Positions 15,651 to 27,519 of a stretch of DNA of 64,000 nucleotides are shown here, one piece after another. The DNA is from Latrodectus hesperus (lineage: Eukaryota; Arthropoda; Arachnida; Araneae; Theridiidae). Made by a program: the position numbers and the translations under genes. The stretch is from contig CM075860.1 of the NCBI GenBank assembly GCA_037975125.1, positions 27,779,237-27,843,236 on the forward strand. The letters are read 5' to 3'. Each line of letters begins with the position of its first letter. Within the stretch, counting starts at the first letter, position 1. The notes under the pieces are model-generated. The model saw nothing but the letters and a program-made list of their open reading frames with translations, did no database searches and was not told where the DNA came from.

Positions 15651-16470
15651 CAAGGTAAGCAAGAAAGTTCTTGCCGTTTTGAATGACCCAAGAGAACACG
15701 ACCTACAGATAGTGTTGCCTATTGTTAGTCCTCGAAGTAATCACGATCAGCATCCAGCACTTTCTGTCGATGTGTCAATAGTTGAGCAATGCACTTGTGG
15801 TAAAGTTCGAGGGTTTTGGGTTCAAAGAAGTCTGTGAGTTCTTGCAGCAAGTCAATTTCACTGACGAAGGATTTTCTATGAAAATGAATTTCCAAGGAAT
15901 GGAAGAAGTGGTAATCTAATGGTGCAATGTAAAGTAAGTAAGGAGGATGGCATAACTCTCCCAACCAAGTCGCTGTATGTTATTTCTGGCCACGCGTGGA
16001 ACAAGAATAATACACCCTTCCGATTAGCCAGCGTTGGCTCCTTCTGTTGCAATGCTTGTTGCACACGTTGCTGTGAATACAGGTCCGCACTGACATAGTG
16101 ACAACTTTATAACAAAGGAACAAATCTCCCTATATAAATTTGTGAAACCAAAGCCTTGCCAATAGTTGTCAATTCACAATACTATCCCCAAAAGCTTGAG
16201 ATATTCGGTGACTTGATGCCACAACTCAAAAGCCCACTTTGAATTCATAAAGCAAACAACACCAAACGGGTAATTCGACATGAACATTTTTCTTAGTTAC
16301 TGTGCGAATTAAGAGTAATGAATGCGCACGGTGTACCTGTTTTTATAACGACTGATATTCCTATTCTCAACTAACTAGTGTCTCAACCAAGTTATGTACC
16401 AAGTTGCATACTTATTCTCTCTTTATTCAATAGCAACGCGAAAACACCGAGGACTTTCTTGTTTACCTTA
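15651..16470 (-). mobile_element. Internally deleted mariner with TIRs
   Basis: The left end reads CAAGGTAAGCAAGAAAGT, and the reverse complement of the right end reads TAAGGTAAACAAGAAAGT. They are terminal inverted repeats of about 30 bases with a few differences. A TA dinucleotide follows the right end. At about 820 bp the copy is some 450 bp shorter than a typical mariner. The transposase remnant inside is in minus orientation. The TIR match and the coding content together make the element boundaries secure to within a base or two. Confidence 0.8.
15725..16110 (-). pseudogene. Mariner transposase remnant, C-terminal half
   Basis: On the minus strand the frame reads ADLYSQQ and RVQQALQQKEPTLANRKG, then shifts. 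It then gives IAPLDYHFF, followed by FVSEIDLLQELTDFF and HRQKVLDADRDYFED, ending in a stop. These correspond to the central and C-terminal parts of a mariner DD34D transposase. The third catalytic Asp survives in the DYHFF block. The block that should carry the second Asp (HDN-type motif) reads FHAWPE and is destroyed. The DNA-binding N-terminus is essentially absent, consistent with the internal deletion. Non-functional. Confidence 0.8.
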
Positions 16471-16474
16471 TATA

Positions 16475-17105
16475 ATGTTTACCTTATGTTAAATAACAAA
16501 ATAATTTACCATTCATAACTTCATATTATAAATTCTTCATTATATAAACATAAAAAATTTAAATATATTTTAAAATAACGTATAAGAAAAAGATGAATAT
16601 GAACTTTGAAATTATAAAAACAAAATTTGTAAAGAAATTCATGGTCAAAAATGGTGATAGAATTTGCTAAGATTACGGTGCTACTTATGCTACACCGTTT
16701 TTTTTTATTATTATTGTTATTATTATTCATATATTTTTAAAATGGCTAAACTAAATTTAAGTAAAAACAAGCAATTTATTTATTGAATAATGAAGTCACA
16801 TATGTAAAAAGTTTGAAAGTCAGAGAAATCATAAAATCTATAAATTTAAATTGCTGCTTGGTAATCTATGAGAAAGATATTCTCTTGAAACTAATCATAT
16901 CCTGAATTCGTATATTGCACAGAATTTTCATGAGTCTCTTTTTATTCTCTTTGCATTTCTATTCTCTTCGTATTGTTTGTAGAATTATATTTCCCATTTG
17001 TACTTATCTTATTTTTTAATATTTTAAACTATAATAAATCGATTATAAAAATATTGTAAAAACTTTTAGGGATTAAGCCCTAATGATAAGAATAAATAAC
17101 AATAG
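16475..17105. other. AT-rich non-coding DNA
   Basis: Contains a short (TTA)n-like run near 16700-16728. The open frame at 16521-16730 on the minus strand is a by-product of this run. A ten-base word GTTTACCTTA at the mariner edge is repeated at 16478-16487. No gene is seen. Confidence 0.5.
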
Positions 17106-17112
17106 TTATTTA

Positions 17113-17240
<128 letters not shown>

Positions 17241-17244
17241 CAAT

Positions 17245-17780
17245 AACCTATTTATACCGACCAAAATTTCTAAACATATAACCAACTGTCTCACAATTTT
17301 GACCCCAAATTTAGTAAAAAAATCGTACTTAAGCTGAGTTTTTGATAAAAAACAATCTTTTTTCTATCAAAGCGATTTTTCCGATTTTTTTTATTTTCAT
17401 ATCATAAAATTATTATATTTATTAATTTTTTAGAAATAATCATTTAAGATCGTTTTTTAAGTTATAAAATAAAGTTATTTATCGATTTTAAATCACTTAA
17501 AAAAATTTTTTCAGAAATATTTGAAAATATTATTGATAGTTGAATTTTTTTTGCCTTTATAATTTTAGATTATAGAATTTTTATTATTTTATAATACTAA
17601 GTATCATTTAAGGAATATGAGATTTTAAATTATAAAATAAACTTATATAATATTTTTGAAGTCTCATATACGAATGAGTAATATATATTATAGCTTAAAA
17701 TCAACGTCTCCTTAGGTGTGGTTCATACAGTACATTTTCGAATGCTTGTTTATATCAATTAAAACTGCTAAACATAAGTA
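17245..17780. other. AT-rich non-coding DNA
   Basis: Nothing recognisable on either strand. Confidence 0.5.
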
Positions 17781-17784
17781 ATCA

Positions 17785-17960
17785 CGTAGTATTTTCGAAT
17801 CACTATTAAGTGATGAAGTTAATATTTGAGCTGGTAACCTCCCATACACCACACGTAAGGATATTGAGTCTTACAAAGCTTTTAAAGTGCACAAGGCTTT
17901 CTAGCAAAACTATAGGTGAAGTTGAGTATGGGACTCATAACCATACTTTTAATTAAAAAG
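17785..17960 (-). mobile_element. Degenerate tRNA-derived SINE
   Basis: Read on the plus strand it contains AAGTGATGAAGTTAATATTT, then GAGCTGGTAACCTCC, CACCACACG, AAAGTGCACAAGG and GGGACTCATAACC. The first two blocks recur at 2.3 kb and 47.2 kb. The last block, reverse-complemented, is a decayed box B (GGTTATGAGTCCC), so the element lies in minus orientation with its tRNA-like head at the right. The family name is inferred from memory of spider SINEs; the recurrence is seen in the window. Confidence 0.6.
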
Positions 17961-17964
17961 TAAA

Positions 17965-18586
17965 TATTATACATAATTAACAATGGTTTGTAATTTTAAC
18001 TCATTGAATAAAATATTTACATTTTCTTGAAATCATCTTTTATTAAATTTATTTTTGCTAGCAAAAGCATACTGATATTACAATAAATGATCTTAACATT
18101 CGCGATTTATAAAAAATGTGTTTATAAAATTATCTCATTTCTAAGAATAATACTTCAAAGAGGAAAATAATACATTTTTTATCATAAAATAAGAAAAAAA
18201 TAATACTTAAATTTCGTAGGCTGGAATTTGGAGATTATTACTAAAACTGTTTAATTAACGATAGTGTCATTTTAAGCAGATATAGACCTACATTAATTTA
18301 TTTTACAAGCTAGCCGATAGAGGAAACAGAAAAGATTTATCTTGTTATTAATAAAATCAAAACAAAACTTATGGAATGAACAAAATATTCCAATGCTTTT
18401 TCTGTACCTACAGTAGATATTGAAATTTGCAAAGGTATTAATTTTTCCTATTCCAACCTTATTGCTATATATTTACTTTGGTTGAAATATATGGTAATAT
18501 GTCTGAAAAAATTCATTGCAAGATTTAAAAAAGAAATATATGTTACTATTTATATCAATATTTTTTAAGAATAAAAACTCCTCACT
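17965..18586. other. AT-rich non-coding DNA
   Basis: No gene or element visible. It ends at the target site of the adjacent non-LTR retrotransposon. Confidence 0.5.
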
Positions 18587-18599
18587 AAAGAAATTAAAA
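18587..18599. repeat. Target-site duplication, left copy
   Basis: The 13 bases AAAGAAATTAAAA occur here and again, without a mismatch, at 23636-23648, exactly bracketing the retrotransposon. This is the expected footprint of target-primed reverse transcription. Confidence 0.8.
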
Positions 18600-18910
18600 C
18601 CTGTAACCAGGGGGTACACGTACCTTCCTGGGGCTTGAGCAGCCACTAGGCGTGTCGGCAGGTGGTGGATAGCCGAATGTCCTGTAGAAATGACAGGATA
18701 GCCTTGAATATAGAATCAGAGGCCGTGAACCAGCTCCCGTAAACCCTGGTGTTATGCGACCCGTGCCTAGGGTTATTTGGCATAACGGTAATGGTGTCTT
18801 AACGGAGTCTCTAGTTGCCTAGCGAACTTCTAGAGTAATTTGCCTTGCCCAGTTACTCAGGCAATGCTGGGTGGACTGTCATATTATTTGAGCTTATTAA
18901 CTGTTATTTT
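18600..18910 (+). other. 5' untranslated leader of the non-LTR element
   Basis: About 310 bases, clearly more G+C-rich than the surrounding DNA, begin CCTGTAACCAGGGGGTACAC at the target-site edge. The leader includes a small hairpin (TCCTGT, seven-base loop, ACAGGA, near 18678-18697). An internal promoter is expected for this class, but no motif that I can name is visible. Confidence 0.55.
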
Positions 18911-19898
18911 ATGGCTGAAAAGACAATAAAAATAACAAACCTTTCTGCATTTGCAGGTCAAACCTCTGAAGCAGACCTTGCTGAAAAAGACAAGGGAACC
19001 CAGAGGCAATCTAGTGAAGCGGCAACAATGAATCCTTCACAGGAGGTAGAAATGACCTCCAAACCTTCTTCTGGTGAGAGTCAGGAAGCTATCACTAGCA
19101 TGACTGGCTCTCTGACCAGAATCAAGCTTAAAAAGAGACTTTCTGGTGCCCATAAAAAGAAGCTGGTAAAGGAACACAAAATCGCTGAGGGGACTTGGGT
19201 TGAAAAACAGAAGGTAACCAAAGGCGAGAAGCGTCCCGCCAACCGGACGAACGAGGGCAAGGCCAGAAAGGCTGCCAAGAGAGAAGGACCTGGGGGATTT
19301 ACTTACAGAGCGGCTTTCACGGCGATCAAGATGGCTGTGCTCTTAGAAGGTCATCCGGAAAAACGGTTAACAGAGGAACAGGCCTTTGCCCTGGAACTCT
19401 TGTTAACCAGGAAAATAGGAAGGAATGAGGAGGGTTTTGCCCCAACCTTCCTATCCTGTAAATTTGAGAATGGGGCACTTATTATCAACTTTGCAGATCT
19501 GGAGAGCTCAAAGTAGCTGGAACAGAATGTCAGTGACATAAGCCCTTGGCAGGAACAAAAACTCATGGTGGGTGAGGCAAGGAAACTTGTCAGAACCACC
19601 AAGATAATTGCAAAACTGCCGAAAATCTGTAGTAAACTGGGGCTTAAAGAGCTCCTGAGAAAATTCGAGGCTCAGAACGGTGGGGTCACTCCACATGGAG
19701 TGGAACGTTCTTAATATTAAGAACGACCCATCTGGGCAGACCATCGTTTTTAGTGTACCTGAACTAGATGCTGCCACACTTGGTATAAGGGGATATAAAG
19801 TTCATATTGGACTTCACCAAGTGCAAGCTAAAGTACTTGACAAACCGTCTCCTGCTGATGGGGGTAAGGGTAGTTCAAGCCAACTTCCACCACAGTAG
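18911..19898 (+). pseudogene. Non-LTR ORF1 protein (Gag-like)
   Basis: The ATG at 18911 starts MAEKTIKITNLSAFAGQ. A basic central part follows (LKKRLSGAHKKKLVKEHK and a Lys/Arg-rich stretch), of the kind that binds element RNA. After it comes a conserved-looking C-terminal domain (YRAAFTAIKMAVLLEGHPE, EEQAFALELL, FLSCKFENGALIINFAD). A TAG at 19514 stands where Trp would fit, and the same frame continues with LEQNVSDISPWQEQKL. Near 19675 a one-base shift moves to the frame reading MEWNVLNIKNDPSGQTIVF and GYKVHIGL, ending at 19898. No CCHC knuckles are visible. It resembles ORF1 proteins of arthropod Jockey/R1-like elements; the precise domain name is uncertain. Confidence 0.75.
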
Positions 19899-22800
19899 AA
19901 GCGATACTACTAACCTCAGTAAGAAGTTTCTTGCTGGGGATATACACCTGGCCCTGATTCAGGAACCCTGGTTGGTTAGGGGGAGAATCAGTGGCCTCAA
20001 AGGAACTAAAGGTAAGCTTATCTATTGTACCAATGGTAACGCTAGAACTTGTATGCTCCTACATTGAGGTTTTAACACTCTCTGAATTTATATATAGGGA
20101 CCTGACAGCTGTGAAAGTCAGGCTCAACATAGAGGGTAGGAACAGAGAAATTGTTTTGGGCTCTGGGTACCTGCCCTATGAAGAGAAGGCTCCACCTGAC
20201 CATACTCTGCACAAACTCATGAACTTTTGCAGAGATAACAACTTACAGGTAGTCTTAGAATTAGACTGTAATGCTCACCATGTTGTCTGGGGAAGTACGG
20301 ACACAAATAAAAGAGGTGAGTATCTTTTACAATTCATTCTAAACTACGGGTTAGGTATTTAAATAAGGGCAACGAACCAACTTTTATTACTTCCAATAAA
20401 TCTGAAGTAATTGACATTACTATAGCGACAACGCTGATTAATAAAAATATCAAAAATTGGAAAGTAGATGGCACACTTTCTGGCTCAGATCATCAAAACA
20501 TCCATTTTGAAATTCACTCTAATGTGTGTCTGTATCGCATATTCAGAGACCCAGTTAGAAAGGACTGAAAGAAATTCCAGGAGTAACTGACTGGGTTGGT
20601 TGAGCTCGGTAACAGACCTATTAGAGACAACTACGATCTAGAAGCTACAGCAGACCTTCTGCAAGTAGTATTCTAGATTCTTATCATAACAATTGCCCTA
20701 TTCGCACTAGGAGAGCTACTAGGAATCTTCAATGTCCTTGGTGGAATGACTCTCTAGCAGCCGAAAGAGCAAATGTTAAAAAACTTTTTAATAAAGCCAA
20801 GAAAAATGGTGAATAGGAGAACTATAAGGTGGCCCTCACCAATTATAACAAACTTTTTAGAAAAGCAAAATTAACTCTTGGAGGAAGTTCTGTGAAGAGA
20901 TAGATTCTATTTCTGTCGGAGCTACACTCTAAAAACTCTTTAAAAGGGATGAACCTATTTTGGTTGGCACCCTAAAGGACGAGGAGGGTAATTTTGCTAC
21001 TTCCGGGAAAGAGGTTACGGAAATTATGACCAAAACCCACTTTCCAGGAGTTAGATATATTTAAAGCAACGAAGGGGAACGCTGCATTGGCTCTTTGCAA
21101 AGAGTCAATAGCGATCAATGGACCATCGCTAAAAATATCGTTAACTACAACATTGTTAAATGGGCAATCCTTGCCTTTAAACCTCTAAAAAGCCCAGGGC
21201 CTGATGGAATTATGCCCATCATGATCCAGAAAGGCAGAGGAGGTTGTCATACCAGTGCTAACTAGAATTTACAGAACTAGCTTATCACTGGGTTACATAC
21301 CAAAGATGTGACTAAAGACCAGGCTTGTTTTCATTCCTAAACCTGGCAAGGACACCTATGACCAGGCCAAGTCTTATAGACCAATCAGTCTTTCTTCATT
21401 CTTTTTTAAAATTATGGAGAAAATCATTGATCGGCATATTAGAGATTACTTGGGTAGTAATAGTCCCTTGCATGCTCTTCAATTTGCCTATAAACCCGGC
21501 AAATCTACTGAAACCGCTCTACATCAGCTAGTTTCCAAGATTGAAACCACTTTGGATCAAAAAGATATTGCCTTGGCACATTTCCTCGACATCCATGGTG
21601 CCTTTAATAACACTTCCCATCCATCCATCCTCAATGCACTTAGAGGGGCAGTGATTAATCAGACCCTGTGTACTTGGATTGAGGCCTTAATTTTGGATAG
21701 GTGTATACAAATGAATATCTTCGGTGAATCATTTGAAAAAAAGACTACTAGAAGTTGTCCTCAAGGAGGTGTTCTGTGACCATTACTTTGGAACCTAGTT
21801 GTAAATAGCCTTATAAAACATCTAAATGAAAGGGGATATTATATGCAAGGATATGCTGATGACATTGTCATCCTTATCCTTGGCAAAGATTTCGACATGA
21901 CTTGCCATCTCATGCAGGATGCTCTAAGTTATGTAGGTCAATGGTGCATGGATAGGAACCTGATGGCTAATCCTCAAAAAACCTACCTTGTATCTTTTAC
22001 ACGCAAAAAGAAACAGAAAGGTTTTTTCATTTTTGATGTTGAAATCAATGTGGCTTCAGAAGTGAAGTATCTGGGCATTTATTTAGACCAGAAACTCACC
22101 TGGAATAAGCACTTTAATGATAAAATTAACCGAGCAAAGAAAAGCATGATGATTTGCAGGTGAATGCTTGGTAAAAACTGGGGTTTACATCCAAAACTGA
22201 TGTTATGGATGTACATAGCCATTGTCAGGCCCATTCTCACATATGTCTGTGTGATCTGGTGGCGTAAGGTGGAACAGAACACTGTTATTGACAGACTAGG
22301 AGCTCTACAAAGACTGGCCTGTCTCTGCATCACGGGAGCAATGTCCACCACGCCAACCAGAGCATTGGAGGTTGTGTTGGATCTGATTCCCTTGGACATC
22401 TTCATCTACAGCACTGCCAGAATGACTGCATACAGAATGAAGCTGCAAAACCACTGGTACGACCAGCCTGTTGCCAAAGGGCACAGGGGCATTACCAGGA
22501 AAATTCAGATCCTACTTTCCTGATGCCCTCATATATCATCGAAAAATGATACATGTTTGATAGGACATTTGAAATAGTTTTTCCAACTAGAGGTGAATGG
22601 GATAACAACATGTTTGAAACTGAAACAGGAGATTTAATCTGGTACACAGATGGATCACTGAAGAACAGCCTCTCAGGACTGGGAGTATGTGGCGTGTCAC
22701 CAAGAATCAGCCTGTCTGTAAGCCTTGGGCGTACGCTACGGTCTTCCAGGCAGAAGTTTTGGCCATTATCCTCTGTCTGCGATTATATATGAGGAAGGGC

Positions 22801-23592
22801 TACTACGGTAAGCGGATTCTCATTTTTAGTGACAGTCAAGCCGCTTTAAAAGCGCTTAATTCTTTCGAAATCAAATCTAAAATGATTTTGGAATGTAGAA
22901 ACCTTCTTACAGAACTGGCAACTAGAAACAAGGTGATCCTTGTATGGGTGCCAGGGCACAAAGGTATCGAAGGTAATGAAAGGGCTGATGAGCTTGCTAA
23001 ACAAAAATCGTCTTTTGTTCCCATTGGTGCAGAAACTTTTTGTGGGATCAACTTGAAGACCACAAAAACCAATGTTCTTAGATGGGAGAGATGAAAGATG
23101 TATGAAGCTTGGCTCAACACTCCTGGTCAAACTCACGCTAAAAGTATGATCTGTGGATCATCAGCGAGGATTGCCTCTGAAATTCTTTAAGAGGCAATCC
23201 TCGCTGATGATCCACAGATCATACTCTTAGCGTGGGTTTGACCAGGAGTGTTGAGCCAAATTCTTAGGTGCTCTAGGCAGAAGATACGTTTAATCGTAGG
23301 CTTCATAACTGGGCACTACTATTTCCGAAAGCACTTCCATAAAATGGGACTGTTTCAGCAAGACCCTATTTGCAGGAAATGTCATACGCAAGAGGAAACG
23401 GCCATGCACATCATTTACGAATGCGAGGCTCTTACCCTCCCTAGATTAACTTTTTTAGGCATTAACCATACTAGAGAGTTACACCTAGACTCCTTTAAAT
23501 GGTTATCGGACTTTATTAATAAAATGGGTGACCCGAGAAACTGGAACTGGGAAACATTGGGTTTGGAGTTAATGGTACAAATTGCTGATTAA
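19858..23592 (+). pseudogene. Non-LTR ORF2: endonuclease, RT, RNase H
   Basis: ORF2 begins at the ATG at 19858 in a different frame, overlapping ORF1 by 41 bases. Endonuclease blocks follow: VVQANFHHSRSDTTNL, LALIQEPWL, then LDCNAHHVVWGST near 20265. The RT has KPLKSPGPDGI near 21185, SYRPISLSSFFFKIMEKII near 21385, CPQGGVL near 21755 and the catalytic QGYADDIVIL (Tyr at 21852). The post-RT part has ILTYVCVIWW. RNase H shows WYTDGS (22640), FQAEVLAI, FSDSQAALKAL (near 22828) and WVPGHKGIEGNERADELA. The C-terminus holds TGHYYFRKHF and a CRKC/H/C zinc knuckle at 23371. Several Trp codons have become TGA, and multiple frameshifts occur (for example near 20060, 20350 and 22730). An inverted duplication breaks the frame at 23179. 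Confidence 0.85.
23109..23259. repeat. Perfect-like inverted duplication within ORF2
   Basis: Arms 23109-23178 and 23190-23259 (70 bases each) are inverse copies with only two mismatches, separated by an 11-base loop. The left arm is ordinary ORF2 coding sequence (YEAWLNTPGQTHAKS). The right arm is its inverse, inserted so that the word AAATTCTT stands on both sides (23180-23187 and 23258-23265). After it the original coding frame resumes with RCSRQKIRLIVGF. The arrangement looks like a template switch onto the complementary strand, followed by return at the microhomology. Confidence 0.9.
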
Positions 23593-23635
23593 AGCAGAGG
23601 TACCAATGACATACAAACCCAACCTTAAGAATAAG

Positions 23636-23648
23636 AAAGAAATTAAAA
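23636..23648. repeat. Target-site duplication, right copy
   Basis: AAAGAAATTAAAA, identical to 18587-18599. It immediately follows the element's short 3' tail, which ends in CTTAAGAATAAG. Confidence 0.8.
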
Positions 23649-23649
23649 T

Positions 23650-25770
23650 AAATATTTATGAAACACAATCCTCAAATCTTTAATAGCATATAATAATGAA
23701 ATTTGGATTTTGTAAAATGATGATGAATACGATTTTTTCATCATTGAAAGAAAAATTTTCAAATGAATTTTTTGATCAATAAAATTATTAATTCATGATC
23801 GAAATTTGGAAACAATAATGAGCTCATTCATTTATCGACGGAAAAACATCGTTCATTCATTAAATCTTTGCGTTTAGCATGGTTGGATCATATTGATAAA
23901 ATTGATGGAAGTAAAGTTTTAAGAAAAATTGTAAAGTGAAAATATTTGGAACGGAAACCCACAAGAACTCCGAAAAAATGACTTATCCATCATGAAGATA
24001 AAAAAATGGAAACCTAAGCCCAAAAATAGGAAAGTTATTAAAATAAAAAGACTTTCTTGAGAAAGTAAAGTTCCACCTCGCGAGCTGCAGCCCAATGAAA
24101 AAAAAAGAAAGATTACATTTAAAATTCTCTTTAAATTATATATATGATATGTTTATTTTTATATTCACTTTATAGAATTTTAGCGATATTAAGTAAATTT
24201 ATTTTGTTGAAATTAAACTCTTAGTGATACGTTTTCTTTAATCTGTATGTCACCAGACATAATAATTAAGATGACATATTCTGTCAAGATAAAAGTACAA
24301 AATATGTCCTTCGGTTTAAACTCTAGCTCTAAAATAATAGTATTCTGCAAAATTTTACTAATATTGAAATATCTGATTGGATTAATTTTATTAGGTATAA
24401 GATGAACTATAGATAAAGTTCAAAATTCGATGTTAAAGCTAAAAATGGAAATTTATTTTCAAGTCAGAAAAATATCTTAAGATATTTTAATTACCAAAAA
24501 AATGGCGGCAGGTGTATAAGCTCGGATATCTTTGTTGACCCGAATACAATCTGTCCTTGTTGAGAATAATGTCCAAGCCTATATTTGTCACATACAGCAT
24601 TGTATGTTTTCAAATCAGTTGATCAAATAAGTTTTTTAACTGTGCATTACAGAAACAATCAATTCAATAGTTATTTGAATCTGTAAATTGTTTAGAAATT
24701 TTAGCTGTTGATTTGATTGTACGTGTTCTATGTATAGATATCTAAGCATTCTACACTAAAAAAAGACATGAATCCATTATATTCAGCACTTTTTAATAGT
24801 CCTAAATACAGTTTTAAGAATTCAAGGAAATATTTCTAACCGTTCTTTTTTCTAGAAAAATAGAATGCATATGCAAAAATATTTTTAATGTTTAGATTTA
24901 TTGACGAAAATTCAAAAAGTGTTTTTTAACATAATTTACATAAATAAATAATTTTATAAATTAATAATTTACATAAATTAATTTCTTGTATACTATTAGG
25001 TAAAATCTCTCTTTATAATAGAATAATAAAATGTGTCACAGATGTCTCCTAGTAGAATAATTTCATCAACAAAACGTTTTAATTGATTAATTTTTCACGA
25101 TTTTCCATTGCTATTAAATAGAAATTCTTAAGAACTGTAATGTCTATACGTGAAATATTTAATTAAAAATCGACTGGCAGAGATAACCTTCCTTAATTGC
25201 AAAAAATTCATTTATTATCAAATATTTTGACTTAATCGGGAAATAATTTCATAAAGAAAACATCTAAAATCACCAAAAAAATAAAAAGTGAAATGGAAAA
25301 AAAATTCAAAACTTCATCACAGAAGTCCTTTTTTTAATCATTTTCTTTTCATTGAACGACCATTTTTTATTTTTATTAAAGCATAACGTCGACGAAATTC
25401 GTATCGATGAACAAAATGCTGCAATTTGAAATTCTTTTAAGCGTTGTTTCTTAACTTAGTTTTATGAGCTTGTTTTTGTTAGAAAAAATTTATATATTAT
25501 TAACTTTCAACGAGGATATTCTTTCTCGTACATAAAAACTTTTATTAGTAGAAACTCCTGCATAAAATAAAAGTTATTTTAAAACCAAAATAAGATGAGC
25601 GTGGTTAAATAAAGGCATTATGTGTTTCTTGGAATAAATATCTTTTTAAGAAGTAGAATTAGAAAACATAATCAAAATTCGAAAATTTTATAAAATGTAA
25701 AATATTGTATTTAATTATATTTGACTTGTATATAAAACGAATCATCTGTAGACTCTAATATAATGACTAC
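23650..25770. other. AT-rich non-coding DNA
   Basis: A slightly less AT-rich patch at about 23870-24090 (lysine-rich if translated) includes a small hairpin CTTTC-TTGA-GAAAG near 24050. No coding similarity was recognised. Otherwise nothing. Confidence 0.5.
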
Positions 25771-25775
25771 GATTG

Positions 25776-26104
<329 letters not shown>

Positions 26105-27515
26105 GAAGCTACAAAATTCATTTCATTTACAGATTTTTTATACTTGTTTTTTAATTTTAAATAACATTAAATTTTAATAAGGTTGTTGCTCGTAGATTTA
26201 AAAAAAACAATTTTAAAAAATTTTGTTAAAAATTTAAATTTTAGAAAATTTAGTTAAAATTAGAATTATTTTATATTAAAAAAATATACATTATACACTT
26301 CTTACAAGAAACACAAAAAATACAAGTTAATAATATAAAATAATGTTATCAAATAAAATATTTTATAAATAGTTTCATAAATTTCTCAAATAATTTTTAC
26401 TGCATAAAATGAAAACATTTCTCAATTTAATTTTAAATATGAATTCGTGTAATCTAAGATGATAATAATTTATTTCAGGAATATAGAAATCTATTTTTAG
26501 ATGTAATTTGAGTTTTGTTTATTTACTTTTAATATTATTTACAGTATTTGAATACATTTATCATTTTTAATATCTGCTTAAAAATTCCTTCTTAATAGTC
26601 TAATAATATTTTTACAATTTAAACAAAAAACATTTCTTCAGCAAATTTTCATAATATTAATATAATTTAATTCTCAGAAATATATATATATATATGTATT
26701 ATTTTATTTTACTATGTATATTACTTCAATTTTAAAATTTCTTTAAAATTTACGAAAATAGTATAATATTTTGTTTCAACTATAAATATTATTTATATAT
26801 TGCTTTATACTTGCTTTATTGTTTTATTTATATATTATTATATATGTTTTATTTTTAAAGAACATTTCGTTTTAGCGAATAACTTATTGTTTTATATAAG
26901 TTCATAAATCCGTAAAAAGTTGCTTAAAAATGTTAGATTTTTATAAATAATCAATATTTATTTCAGTAATAAATGTTTTTCTTTTTTGAAAAATCAATAA
27001 AAAATAGTAATGTTATTTTGATATTGAGATAAAAAAATGGATATTGCAATGAATTTGCAAATAATTCAGAAATCTTGATCAAAAATTAGATAATGGTTTT
27101 AAAATAAAATTATTGTTTGTTTTAACATAAAATTTTAAATTTATAGATCTTAATACAGTTTTTCAATATCAAGAACATTTTTTAAATAAACAATTCATAA
27201 TTGTTTAGGTGTATTTATCACATTTATCATAGAATATTAGGAAATTGTGGCAAATAAAAGAATTTAGTTTTGCCATTTGTTGTTTTAATAAATGATATTT
27301 ATTCAGAACATTTTCAATAATTTTACTAATTGTTAATACAGAAAAGTCAACTAATATATTATATAATTCTTAATAAACACCTGATATGTAAATAAATACT
27401 ACTTATTATATATAGAGAAACATTCAACCAACAGAAAGAAGTTAGCAACAACATATAATTGCTTTGCACTTAAAACATCAATTTTTCGTCAATATTTTAT
27501 TTTTGACCTGTTTAA
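26105..27515. other. AT-rich non-coding DNA
   Basis: Extremely A+T-rich, with a short (TA)n near 26682. No gene or element boundary was found before the Tigger-like element. Confidence 0.55.
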
Positions 27516-27519
27516 AATA

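Larger units (their letters stand above)
18600..23635 (+). mobile_element. Full-length non-LTR retrotransposon, inactive
   Basis: A 5.04-kb element bounded by an exact 13-bp target-site duplication. It has a GC-richer 5' leader (18600-18910), ORF1, then ORF2 encoding endonuclease, RT, RNase H and a C-terminal zinc knuckle, and a 3' tail of only about 40 bases with no poly-A run. The GC content jumps sharply relative to the flanks. Domain order and the RNase H place it among the I/R1/Jockey-type elements; I cannot fix the clade without a tree. Numerous point stops, frameshifts and one large inverted duplication disable it, but its full length and intact TSD argue for a moderately recent insertion. 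Confidence 0.85.
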
